From Gordonia hongkongensis (lineage in GTDB: Bacteria > Actinomycetota > Actinomycetes > Mycobacteriales > Mycobacteriaceae), in the NCBI RefSeq assembly GCF_023078355.1, contig NZ_CP095552.1:5231948-5295947 (forward strand): 64,000 nucleotides of DNA. Direction: 5' to 3'. Made by a program: the position numbers and the translations under genes. The notes beneath the pieces were generated by a model. It was not told where the DNA came from. It was given only the letters and a program-made list of their open reading frames with translations, and made no database searches. This document shows, piece by piece, positions 8,392-16,024 of the stretch. Every line of letters begins with the position of its first letter. The first letter of the stretch is position 1.

Positions 8392-9072
8392 ATGACCACA
8401 CCAGGCGGGATGTTCACCAAGAACGATTACGCATACGCCGAGCTCCAACGGCGAATTCTGACCGGGGTCCTGCCGGCCGGCGCGGTGATCCCCCAGGCCA
8501 AGCTGGCGGCCGAGATCGGCGTCAGCACGACTCCCCTCCGCGAGGCGATCCGCCGGCTGTCCGCCGAGGGCATGGTCGAACTCGAGGCCCACCGAGACGC
8601 GCGGGTGACCCCCGTATCGGCAAATGAGGCGCGCCACCTCTACCAGGTACGGGAGAACCTGGACCCGCTCGCGGCGGCGCTCGCCGCGCGGACGCGAACG
8701 GCGGCCGACATCGCCGCCATCAGCAATGCCTTCGATCGCCTCTCGCCTATTGCCAGTGCGTCCGATGTCGATGCCCTTGTCCGACACCGGGAATTCCATC
8801 GCACGGTGTACCGCGCGTCGGGCAACCCCGTTCTCATCGACATCCTCGAACGACTCTGGGACAAAGCAGATCGTTACCGCGTCATCGGCCTCTCCCACCG
8901 GGGCGATTCACCCGACGACCGGTCGCGGGTCACCGCCGAGCACCGGGCGATCATGGAGGCCGTCGCCGACGGTGACGCCGAGCGTGCCGACGCGGTGATG
9001 CGCGAGCACATCGGCAACAGTCTCGGACGTCGTGCCATCGATGCGCTCACCGCGGACCCCGTCGCCGGTTGA
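8392..9072 (+). CDS. GntR-family regulator, FCD subfamily
   Basis: A 226-residue regulator: winged helix-turn-helix at about residues 13-75 (AYAELQRRILTGVLPAGAVI, then LAAEIGVSTTPLREAIRRL) and an FCD ligand domain from about 85 to 215 with the histidine and acidic residues typical of metal/carboxylate-binding FCD folds (HREFHRTVY, EHRAIMEAVADGD). FCD regulators often sense organic acids. The gene sits between two copies of the same palindrome, upstream of the aconitase gene (divergent) and of tctC, so it probably controls both arms and itself. Confidence 0.92.
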   Translation: MTTPGGMFTKNDYAYAELQRRILTGVLPAGAVIPQAKLAAEIGVSTTPLREAIRRLSAEGMVELEAHRDARVTPVSANEARHLYQVRENLDPLAAALAARTRTAADIAAISNAFDRLSPIASASDVDALVRHREFHRTVYRASGNPVLIDILERLWDKADRYRVIGLSHRGDSPDDRSRVTAEHRAIMEAVADGDAERADAVMREHIGNSLGRRAIDALTADPVAG

Positions 9073-9118
9073 CCTGGCCGCTGCCACTTTTCCAACCCCT
9101 GTGTCCTGCGTCACGGCC

Positions 9119-9134
9119 ATAGGTTATAATCTAT
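9119..9134. promoter_or_regulatory. GntR operator, copy 2
   Basis: ATAGGTTATAATCTAT differs from the copy at 8295 by one base. It lies in the 258-base gap between gntR and tctC, about 200 bases before the tctC start, where the transporter promoter should be. A leader of nearly 200 bases would follow. Confidence 0.82.
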
Positions 9135-9330
9135 AACTGTGCGACGCCGAGTGCGCGCGAAAAGCGCAAAACGATACTTATGCGCCCAAGCGTGACTGTG
9201 ACGACGGTTACGCCAACACTTCCGATGTGACCACCGACGTGGTTGTCCTCACATCCGCAGCAGAATCGAGTCAGACGATGTTGGTAGCTCTCGGCCTCGG
9301 GACCCGACCCCGAACGAAAACGAGGACCGC

Positions 9331-10377
9331 ATGACCGCACCATCCCCCGGCACCGACGAATCGACAGAGCTGTCCCGCACGTCTCGTCCGCCGAAACGTG
9401 TTCCCACGCTCGTCAAAGCACTCGGCGCACTGGTCGCCGCAGCGATCGTCGTCGTCGGCGTCGTCGACGCGGCCGGTAGCGAGGGCGGCGCCGACGCGCG
9501 ATCGCAACTGACCCTGATCGCGCCCGCGGCCGCCGGTGGAGGTTGGGACGGTGCGGCGCGCGAGATGCAGCAGGCGCTGCGAGCCCAAAACATCGTCAAC
9601 AACTCGCAGGTCGTCAACATCCCCGGTGCCGGCGGCACGATCGGACTCAGCCAGTTCGCGGGGATGACCGGCGACGCCACCACGATCATGGTCATGGGCA
9701 TCACGATGCTGGGCGCGATCAACATCAACGGGTCCGACGTGGATCTCGGAGACGTCACCCCCATCGCGCGGCTCGCCGACGATTACGACGTCGTCGTCGT
9801 GCCGGCTGATTCTCCGATCACGACCATCGAAGAGCTGATGGCCGAATGGAAGAAGGACCCCAAGAACTTCACGTTCGGTGGCGGTTCGCTGGGCAGCGTC
9901 GACCAGATGATCATCAGCCAGATGGCTCGGGAGAACGGTATCGACCCCGCCGCGGTCAACTACATCGCCTACTCCGGTGGTGGCGAACTGGCGACCTCAC
10001 TCATGTCCGGGACGATCAAGGCCTCGGTCAGTGGTTACGAGGACTTCGTCGACCAGATCACCGCCGGAAATCTACGCGCACTGGCGATCTCGGCTCCCGA
10101 GCCGGTCCCGGCCATCGATCTGCCGACCCTGTCCGAACTGGGTTACGACGTCACCCTCACCAACTGGCGCGGGGTGGTCGCACCGCCGGGCATCACCGAT
10201 GACCAGCGCACCGAACTCGAGGCGATCGTCACCGAGGTCGTCGAATCACCCGAGTGGCGAGATGCACTGCAGCGCAACAACTGGTCCGACACGTTCACGC
10301 CGGGTACCGGATTCAACCAGGTCATCGACCAGCAATCGGAGTTCGTCCGCGGCATCTGGGCCGACCTCGGGTACTGA
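9331..10377 (+). CDS. tctC: Tripartite tricarboxylate transporter, solute-binding protein
   Basis: A 348-residue extracytoplasmic binding protein of the TctC/Bug family. A cytoplasmic N-terminal tail of about 25 residues precedes one hydrophobic helix (residues about 26-48); there is no lipobox cysteine, so it is probably membrane-anchored by the uncleaved helix or cleaved by signal peptidase. Family features: LIAPAAAGGGWDGAAREMQQ, PGAGGTIGLSQF, and LTNWRGVVAPPGI near the end. The substrate is likely a citrate-like tri- or dicarboxylate. First gene of the transporter operon. Confidence 0.93.
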   Translation: MTAPSPGTDESTELSRTSRPPKRVPTLVKALGALVAAAIVVVGVVDAAGSEGGADARSQLTLIAPAAAGGGWDGAAREMQQALRAQNIVNNSQVVNIPGAGGTIGLSQFAGMTGDATTIMVMGITMLGAININGSDVDLGDVTPIARLADDYDVVVVPADSPITTIEELMAEWKKDPKNFTFGGGSLGSVDQMIISQMARENGIDPAAVNYIAYSGGGELATSLMSGTIKASVSGYEDFVDQITAGNLRALAISAPEPVPAIDLPTLSELGYDVTLTNWRGVVAPPGITDDQRTELEAIVTEVVESPEWRDALQRNNWSDTFTPGTGFNQVIDQQSEFVRGIWADLGY

Positions 10378-10441
10378 CCGACCGCCTGTCGGCGAACCCG
10401 CACTGCACAACCCCTGCCCCACACGACATCACGGAGAACCC

Positions 10442-10840
10442 ATGCCCATCCTTGTCGCTTTCGCCCACACCCCCGAAGGTCGAGCGGCCTTCGAACACGG
10501 CCGGCGCCTCGCGCGCAACGAGAGCTCTCAACTGATCGTCTTCGACATGGAGACCCCCGCTGTCGACGACGACGGTGGCATTCCCGAGCCCGACTTCGCC
10601 CCTGTCGAGAATGCCGGCAACAACACCGCGATTCGCTGGCTCGGCCATCGTCGCGAGGATTCCGATCCGGCCGCCGAACTCATCGACGTCTCAGAAGAAC
10701 TGGCCGCCGATCTCATCGTCGTCGGCCTGCGCCGTCGGTCACGGGTCGGGAAACTCCTGCTCGGCTCGAACGCACAGCGCATCCTCATCGACGCCGAGGT
10801 CCCGGTACTGGCAGTGAAGGCAGCCCATCATGACGACTGA
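10442..10840 (+). CDS. Universal stress protein (UspA family)
   Basis: A 132-residue single Usp domain: MPILVAFAHTPEGRAAFEHG at the start, and a modified nucleotide-binding end (GLRRRSRVGKLLLGSNAQRI) followed by VPVLAVK. The second glycine of the usual GxxG-9-GS motif is Arg, so ATP binding is uncertain. A GGAGA site precedes ATG 10442. It overlaps tctB by 11 bases, so it is part of the transporter operon. In other transporter operons (for example TRAP systems) Usp proteins have been seen bound to the transporter; a similar role is possible here. Confidence 0.88.
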   Translation: MPILVAFAHTPEGRAAFEHGRRLARNESSQLIVFDMETPAVDDDGGIPEPDFAPVENAGNNTAIRWLGHRREDSDPAAELIDVSEELAADLIVVGLRRRSRVGKLLLGSNAQRILIDAEVPVLAVKAAHHDD

Positions 10841-11399
10841 CAATGCGGCGGCACAGCCCGTCGGCACGACGCTCGACGACGGACACGGATCGGACCCCGC
10901 GCGCCGACCGCTCACCGGACGAAGCGGTCTGGTCGTCGCGGGCCTCATGCTCGCACTTGCCGTCTACCTGACCGCGGGCATCATCGGGATGGACATCCCG
11001 GGCAGCGCAGCGACTCCCGGACCCGCGTTCTTCCCAATCATCCTGACGATCTGCGCGTACGTGATCGCCGGACTGCTGACCGTGCAGACCCTGCGTCACC
11101 CCGACGAGCCCGACCCCGACATCGTGCCGCCCGCGACCGGTCAGTGGCGAACGCAGAGTGATTGGCGTGCACTGGGTCTCGTCCTGGCCGGGCTCATCGC
11201 CTTCACCGCGCTGCTGGTTCCGCTCGGTTGGATTCTGTCCGCCGCGCTGCTCTTCTGGATCGTCGCCTATGCCATGGGTTCCACCCGTCCGGTCCTCGAC
11301 ATCGCGGTGTCGCTCGTCGTCTCCTGTGCGGTGCAGGCGTTCTTCTCGGCGGGTCTCGGGCTGAACCTCCCCGCCGGCATCCTGGGAGGTCTGTTCTGA
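10830..11399 (+). CDS. tctB: Tripartite tricarboxylate transporter, small membrane subunit
   Basis: A 189-residue TctB protein with about four membrane spans (VVAGLMLALAVYLTAGIIGM; FFPIILTICAYVIAGLL; LGLVLAGLIAFTALLVPLGW; LDIAVSLVVSCAVQAFFS). It pairs with TctA in the permease. The stop overlaps the tctA start (TGATG). Normal length and position for the family, apart from the usp gene between it and tctC. Confidence 0.9.
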   Translation: MTTDNAAAQPVGTTLDDGHGSDPARRPLTGRSGLVVAGLMLALAVYLTAGIIGMDIPGSAATPGPAFFPIILTICAYVIAGLLTVQTLRHPDEPDPDIVPPATGQWRTQSDWRALGLVLAGLIAFTALLVPLGWILSAALLFWIVAYAMGSTRPVLDIAVSLVVSCAVQAFFSAGLGLNLPAGILGGLF

Positions 11400-12904
11400 T
11401 GGACAACGTCTCACTCCTGTTGGAAGGTTTCTCCCAGGCGCTCACCCCGATGAACCTGCTCTGGGTCTTCATCGGCGCGCTGCTCGGCACCGCAGTGGGT
11501 GTGCTCCCGGGCCTCGGTTCGGCGATGGCCGTCGCACTGCTGCTGCCGGTGACCTTCACCCTCGACCCCACCGCCGCGTTCATCATGTTCGCCGGCGTGT
11601 ACTTCGGCGGCCTGTTCGGTGACTCGACCATGGGCATCCTGATGAACACGCCTGGTGGGTCCACCGCCATCGCAACATCATTCGAGGGTCATCGGATGGC
11701 CAAACGCGGGCGGGCCGCCCAGGCCCTCGCCACCGCCGCGGTCGGCGCCTTCATCGGCGGCATGATCGCGACGACCATCGTCGTGTTCTTCGCACCCAAG
11801 CTCGCCGATCTCGCCATCCAGTTCGGTCCCGCCGAATACTTCGCCCTCGCCGTCTTCGCCTTCATCGCGATTGCCTCGGTGGTCTCCGACTCCGTCATCA
11901 AGGGTCTGACCGGACTCCTCATCGGGCTGATCCTTGCGGTCGTCGGGATCGACGGGATCTCGGGCACCCAGCGCTTCACGATGGGGGCGCCGGAGTTGTT
12001 CGACGGCATCAGCATCATCGTCATCACCGTCGGCACCCTGGCCCTGGGCGAGGTCCTCTACGTCGCCTCTCGCATCCATCGCACACGTGCGCCGGACGCC
12101 GACGCCGTCATCGGACGGCCCTTCCTCAAGCGCGCCGAGTTCCGCGAGGCGCTCCCGGCGTGGTTGCGCGGCACCGGTTTCGGCGTCCCCTTTGGCGTCA
12201 TCCCGGTCGGCGGCGCAGAGGTGCCGACGTTCCTCGCCTACGGAACCGAGCGTCGTCTCGACCGCAAACGACCCGACCCCCAGTTCGGCCACGGCGCCAT
12301 CCGCGGTGTCGCCGGTCCGGAGGCGGCGGGCAACGCGACGTCGGGCACCGCGATGGGAGCCCTGCTCGCGATGGGTCTGCCCACCTCCGCCACGGCGGCG
12401 ATCATGCTGGCCGCATTCCAGCAGTACGGCCTGCAGCCCGGCCCCCTGCTCTTCGAACGCAACGCCGATCTCGTCTGGACGCTCATCGCCAGCCTGTTCA
12501 TCGGCCTGGTCATGCTGCTGATCCTCAACATGCCGTTCGCCGCCATCTGGGCGAAACTGCTGCTGATCCCCAGGCACTACCTCTACGCGGGGATCGCGGT
12601 GTTCTGCGTGCTCGGTGTCTACGCGACCTCGGCCGCGATCACCGACCTCATCCTGGTCATCGCCATCGCCTTCGTCGGATATCTGCTGCGACGCTATGGT
12701 TTCCCGCTCGCCCCCGTCATGATCGGCGTCGTCCTCGGCCCCCTTGCCGAGACCAGCCTGCGCAACGCGATGATGTCGAGCGGCGGCGATCCGAGTGTGC
12801 TGGTGGGCAGCGCGATCACCTGGGTCCTCTACGGAGTCCTGGCCGTCGTCGTCCTGTTCACCGCGTTCCGCCGCCTGCGGATGCGAACGCGTCAGGACAC
12901 CTGA
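11399..12904 (+). CDS. tctA: Tripartite tricarboxylate transporter, large permease subunit
   Basis: A 501-residue multi-span permease. The TctA signatures are clear: GVLPGLGSAMAVALLLPVTF near residue 35, YFGGLFGDSTMGILMNTPG near 65, and the second inverted repeat with GPEAAGNATSGTAMGALLAM near 310 and GLPTSATAAIMLAAFQQYGL near 325. ATG 11399 overlaps the tctB stop. A longer open frame upstream (to 11162) lies over tctB and is not used. It should carry out sodium- or proton-coupled uptake with TctB and TctC. Confidence 0.94.
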   Translation: MDNVSLLLEGFSQALTPMNLLWVFIGALLGTAVGVLPGLGSAMAVALLLPVTFTLDPTAAFIMFAGVYFGGLFGDSTMGILMNTPGGSTAIATSFEGHRMAKRGRAAQALATAAVGAFIGGMIATTIVVFFAPKLADLAIQFGPAEYFALAVFAFIAIASVVSDSVIKGLTGLLIGLILAVVGIDGISGTQRFTMGAPELFDGISIIVITVGTLALGEVLYVASRIHRTRAPDADAVIGRPFLKRAEFREALPAWLRGTGFGVPFGVIPVGGAEVPTFLAYGTERRLDRKRPDPQFGHGAIRGVAGPEAAGNATSGTAMGALLAMGLPTSATAAIMLAAFQQYGLQPGPLLFERNADLVWTLIASLFIGLVMLLILNMPFAAIWAKLLLIPRHYLYAGIAVFCVLGVYATSAAITDLILVIAIAFVGYLLRRYGFPLAPVMIGVVLGPLAETSLRNAMMSSGGDPSVLVGSAITWVLYGVLAVVVLFTAFRRLRMRTRQDT

Positions 12905-13638
12905 TGCGACCGCAGTTCGTCCCGCGCTTCTCGCCCGCCCTCACCGAAAGTCAGCCGCCGACGCCCATGCGCACCACCACCGACCGCGCACTCATTCGCT
13001 CCCGCTTCCTCGCCGTCGACGTCGCGAACGTCGCCGACGTCCTCGACGACCTGGGCCACCGTGATCAGGCGCTCGCCACCGACATCAGGTGTGTGGCCGG
13101 ACGCGAACGGCTGGCCGGGTGGGCGTTCACCATCTCGGGCGCGATGAGCGCCGCCCCGGGACGGGACCCGCTGAAAGCGCAGGCGTGCAGCCAGATCGGC
13201 CCGGACGAGGTCTCCGTGTGGCAGGGGAACGGCCGGGGCGTCTGTTACTTCGGTGAACTCGTCGCGATCGGCATGATGCAGCGGGGCTCCGTCGGCGCAG
13301 TGGTCGACGGCGGTGTGCGCGACAAGAGATGGCTCCACGAGATCGGTTTCACGACGTTCTCCTGCTATCCGACCTCGGTGCAGACCAGCGGCCGTTGGCG
13401 CGTCGAGACGTGGCAGCAACCCGTCACCATGCCGGGCGCATCCGGGCAACCGGTCGTCATCGAGCCCGGCGACTTCGTCCTCGGCGACGACGACGGTGTC
13501 ATCGTCATCCCCGCCGGGATCGCCGACGTCGTGCTCGAGGCAGCGGAGACCATGACGGAGAAGGAGATCGACGTCCGTGCCGCCATCCGCAACGGCATGA
13601 CCCTCGCCGACGCGATGGCGGAGTTCGGACGGTTCTGA
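12904..13638 (+). CDS. RraA-family aldolase/decarboxylase
   Basis: A 244-residue protein of the RraA fold. The family includes the RNase E inhibitor RraA and metal-dependent 4-hydroxy-4-methyl-2-oxoglutarate / 4-carboxy-4-hydroxy-2-oxoadipate aldolases with oxaloacetate decarboxylase activity. The aldolase signature GAVVDGGVRDKRWLHEIG is present. ATG 12904 overlaps the tctA stop; an internal ATG at 12967 would trim a non-conserved leader. Actinobacteria of this group lack the E. coli type RNase E control in which RraA was named, and the operon context favours a catabolic C-C lyase acting on the imported acid. Confidence 0.88.
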   Translation: MRPQFVPRFSPALTESQPPTPMRTTTDRALIRSRFLAVDVANVADVLDDLGHRDQALATDIRCVAGRERLAGWAFTISGAMSAAPGRDPLKAQACSQIGPDEVSVWQGNGRGVCYFGELVAIGMMQRGSVGAVVDGGVRDKRWLHEIGFTTFSCYPTSVQTSGRWRVETWQQPVTMPGASGQPVVIEPGDFVLGDDDGVIVIPAGIADVVLEAAETMTEKEIDVRAAIRNGMTLADAMAEFGRF

Positions 13639-13672
13639 TCCCGCACTCTGCGGCGTCACCTCCGCCCCACGG

Positions 13673-13948
13673 TCACTTCTTCGCGAGAGCCGCCCGGTAA
13701 CCGAGGAACCCGACGTAACCGGCCAGCCCGGCCAGGCCCAGCCGGCGGGTCCGCGGCGACACCAGTGCGAGGCCAATAGCGGTCTCGCAGGCACCGTTGC
13801 GGTAGGTCCAGGTGGTGGTGTCGTCGGGGAATACCGGCTCGGTGATAGGGCCGAAGATCTCGGGCTTGATGAAGTGCGCAACCCCGGTGGCGGCCAGTCC
13901 CCCGCCCAGCAGCGAAACAGCGTCGAGTGATCCCTTGCGAGTTGCCAT
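13673..13948 (-). CDS. Small DoxX-like membrane protein
   Basis: A 91-residue protein with two or three hydrophobic helices and the motif VAHFIKPEIFGPITEPVFP followed by NGACETAIGLAL, as in short DoxX-like actinobacterial proteins. The location is the cytoplasmic membrane; function is unknown. It ends facing the RraA-family gene (convergent, 34-base gap) and may be the first gene of the ancestral segment that resumes after the accessory insert. Confidence 0.65.
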   Translation of the reverse strand: MATRKGSLDAVSLLGGGLAATGVAHFIKPEIFGPITEPVFPDDTTTWTYRNGACETAIGLALVSPRTRRLGLAGLAGYVGFLGYRAALAKK

Positions 13949-14029
13949 CAGAGTGTTCCCCTTCGTCGTCGTCGACTCTCCCCGGTGATCGTAGGCGTCG
14001 TTCCATTCCGGTTCGACGTCGACGGGCCG

Positions 14030-15025
14030 CTATCTCGCCGTCGGGACGGTGAGCCCGCGAGCTGCCTCGTCGAGATCGCCGGTGTCGCCGTACTCGTACG
14101 CGCGGCGCCCGGCGATGAAGACGTACGCCATGAACAGCGTCCACGCCGTCACACCGATCCCGATCCGGGCCCAGGTCGGCAGCGGGGACGGCGTGACGAA
14201 CGCTTCGATGACCCCGCACAGCAGCAGCACGACGACCAGACCCAGCGCGACACCGACCGCTGCCCGGCCCTCCTCCCCGAGAGCCGTTGCACGCGTTCGG
14301 TTCCCCGGGGCCACCCAGGCCCAGAAGATCCGCAGGCCCACGCCCGCGGCGACGAACAGGCAGGTCAGCTCGAGCATGCCGTGCGGCAGGATCAGTCCGA
14401 AGAACAGGTCACCACGACCGTGCCGGATCATGATCGACGCCACGACCACCAGATTGAGGATATTCGTGTAGAGCATCCAGATCACGGGGAACCCGAAGAC
14501 CCCCAACGCGATACACAGCGCGGCCAGCCAGAAGTTGTTGGTCCACACGCGAGCGGCGAACGACGTCGCCTCGTATTCGCTGTAGTAGTTCTCGAAGTCG
14601 TTGGTGACGAGACGCTCAATCTCCGCGGGCGATGCGAACGAACTCTCGATCCGCGGGTGGGCCAGCACCCACCACGTCATGATCACGGCCGCGCCGAGGG
14701 ACCCGCCCATCACCGAGAGCCACCACCAGCGCATCCGGTACAGGGCCGCGGGGAACGATCGGGTGAAGAACTCGATCACCGTCGCCGGCGTGCTGACCCG
14801 GGTTCCGGTTGCGCGACCGCGGGCGCGGGCCAGGAGGCCCGACAGGTATGCCACCAGCGAGGCATCGGGCGCCGTCGAGCGGATGACCGACAGGTGGGTG
14901 GCCACCCGCTGGTAGGTGTCGATCATCTCGTCGGCCTCGGCGCCGGTGAGTCGGCGGCGCCGCGAGAGCGCATCGAGCCGCTCCCACGTCGCGCGGTGCG
15001 CGGACACATAGGCGTCGAGATCCAC
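14030..15025 (-). CDS. Stage II sporulation protein M-like membrane protein
   Basis: A 331-residue integral membrane protein of the SpoIIM superfamily. A cytoplasmic N-terminal region of about 100 residues (helical, RRRRLTGAEADEMIDTYQRV) precedes about six spans, with the family-typical stretch NNFWLAALCIALGVFGFPVI and HGRGDLFFGLILPHGMLEL. GTG 15025 is chosen; upstream residues in frame look non-coding. The organism group does not sporulate; these proteins accompany MoxR/DUF58 and RDD genes in Mycobacteriales. Divergent from the RDD gene. Confidence 0.85.
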   Translation of the reverse strand: MDLDAYVSAHRATWERLDALSRRRRLTGAEADEMIDTYQRVATHLSVIRSTAPDASLVAYLSGLLARARGRATGTRVSTPATVIEFFTRSFPAALYRMRWWWLSVMGGSLGAAVIMTWWVLAHPRIESSFASPAEIERLVTNDFENYYSEYEATSFAARVWTNNFWLAALCIALGVFGFPVIWMLYTNILNLVVVASIMIRHGRGDLFFGLILPHGMLELTCLFVAAGVGLRIFWAWVAPGNRTRATALGEEGRAAVGVALGLVVVLLLCGVIEAFVTPSPLPTWARIGIGVTAWTLFMAYVFIAGRRAYEYGDTGDLDEAARGLTVPTAR

Positions 15026-15133
15026 TCGGCCAGCGTATCGGGCATTCTCACCTCCGCGGCACGTGTCATTCAGCGGACGTCGGGGCTGTGAGTTCCCGAT
15101 GCGCTGTCGACGAATTGCGTCGTAGGGTGAGGC

Positions 15134-16021
15134 GTGATGTCTCGTCCATTGCCGCCTCGGCCCCCCGCGGGCCCGGGCGCACCCGTCGCCGGCCGGCCCG
15201 GTCCGGTCGCATGGGGCGCGGGCGCCACGACGACGGTCGGAGTTGGACGCAACGACCTCGTCTCCGGCGAGGCGGTCGCTCTCGCACTCCCGCCGGCGAA
15301 CCTCGGCTACCGGATTCTCTCCGGCATCATCGACGTCCTGCTGGGGTTCGGACTGTGGTTGTTCCTGTGGTGGATGTCGTTCAAGGTCGCCGGCGAGGCG
15401 AGCGAGGCGTGGCGGGGAACCATCAACACCCTGATCCCGATCGTCGCCGTCGTCGCACTCCCGACGCTGCTGGAGACCGTGACCCCGGGGAAGACCGTGG
15501 GACACCTCGTCCTGGGCCTCCGAACAGTCCGCGATGACGCGGGCCCGACCGGGTTCCGCCACTCCCTGACCCGAGCACTAGTCGGCTTCGTCGAACTGTA
15601 TGCGTGCCTGGGACTCCCAGCGCTGATCTCGGCGGCGATCTCGCGCAAGAGCAAGCGCCTGGGCGACCTGCTCGCCGGGACCTACGTCATCCGCGACCGC
15701 CACCGGCTCGTCGAGCAGGCACCCATCGAGATGCCACCCGGCCTGCACTCGTGGGCCGTGTCCGCCGACATGGCCGCCCTCCCCGACCCACTCGCGGTGA
15801 TCATCCGCCAGTTCCTCAACGGCCGCCACGGCATGAAGCCCGAGCCGAGAGCCCATGCCGCCCGGAGGATCGTGTTCGACGTCGCGCCGTTCGTCGCACC
15901 CGCTCCCCCGCCCGGCGCCCCGTTCGAAGACGTGTTGTCGGCGATCATGGCCGAGCGTCGCCGCCGGGACACCGAACGGCTCGCGCGCGAAGCCGTACTG
16001 CGCCAACGTCTCCTGCGCTGA
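15134..16021 (+). CDS. RDD-family membrane protein
   Basis: A 295-residue protein. A Pro-rich N-terminus is followed by the RDD domain at about residues 45-190: LGYRILSGIIDVLLGFGLWL, a second hairpin, then GLRTVRDDAGPTGFRHSLTR and RLGDLLAGTYVIRD. The signature first Arg (YRILSGIID) and the later Asp residues are present. The C-terminal third is soluble and charged. Start GTG 15134 or ATG 15137. It matches Rv3695 in position beside the SpoIIM-like gene. Confidence 0.87.
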   Translation: MMSRPLPPRPPAGPGAPVAGRPGPVAWGAGATTTVGVGRNDLVSGEAVALALPPANLGYRILSGIIDVLLGFGLWLFLWWMSFKVAGEASEAWRGTINTLIPIVAVVALPTLLETVTPGKTVGHLVLGLRTVRDDAGPTGFRHSLTRALVGFVELYACLGLPALISAAISRKSKRLGDLLAGTYVIRDRHRLVEQAPIEMPPGLHSWAVSADMAALPDPLAVIIRQFLNGRHGMKPEPRAHAARRIVFDVAPFVAPAPPPGAPFEDVLSAIMAERRRRDTERLAREAVLRQRLLR

Positions 16022-16024
16022 TCT

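Noticed and set aside
12160..12903. Long upstream extension of the RraA-family frame
   Set aside because: It lies entirely inside tctA; ATG 12904 overlapping the tctA stop is the natural start.
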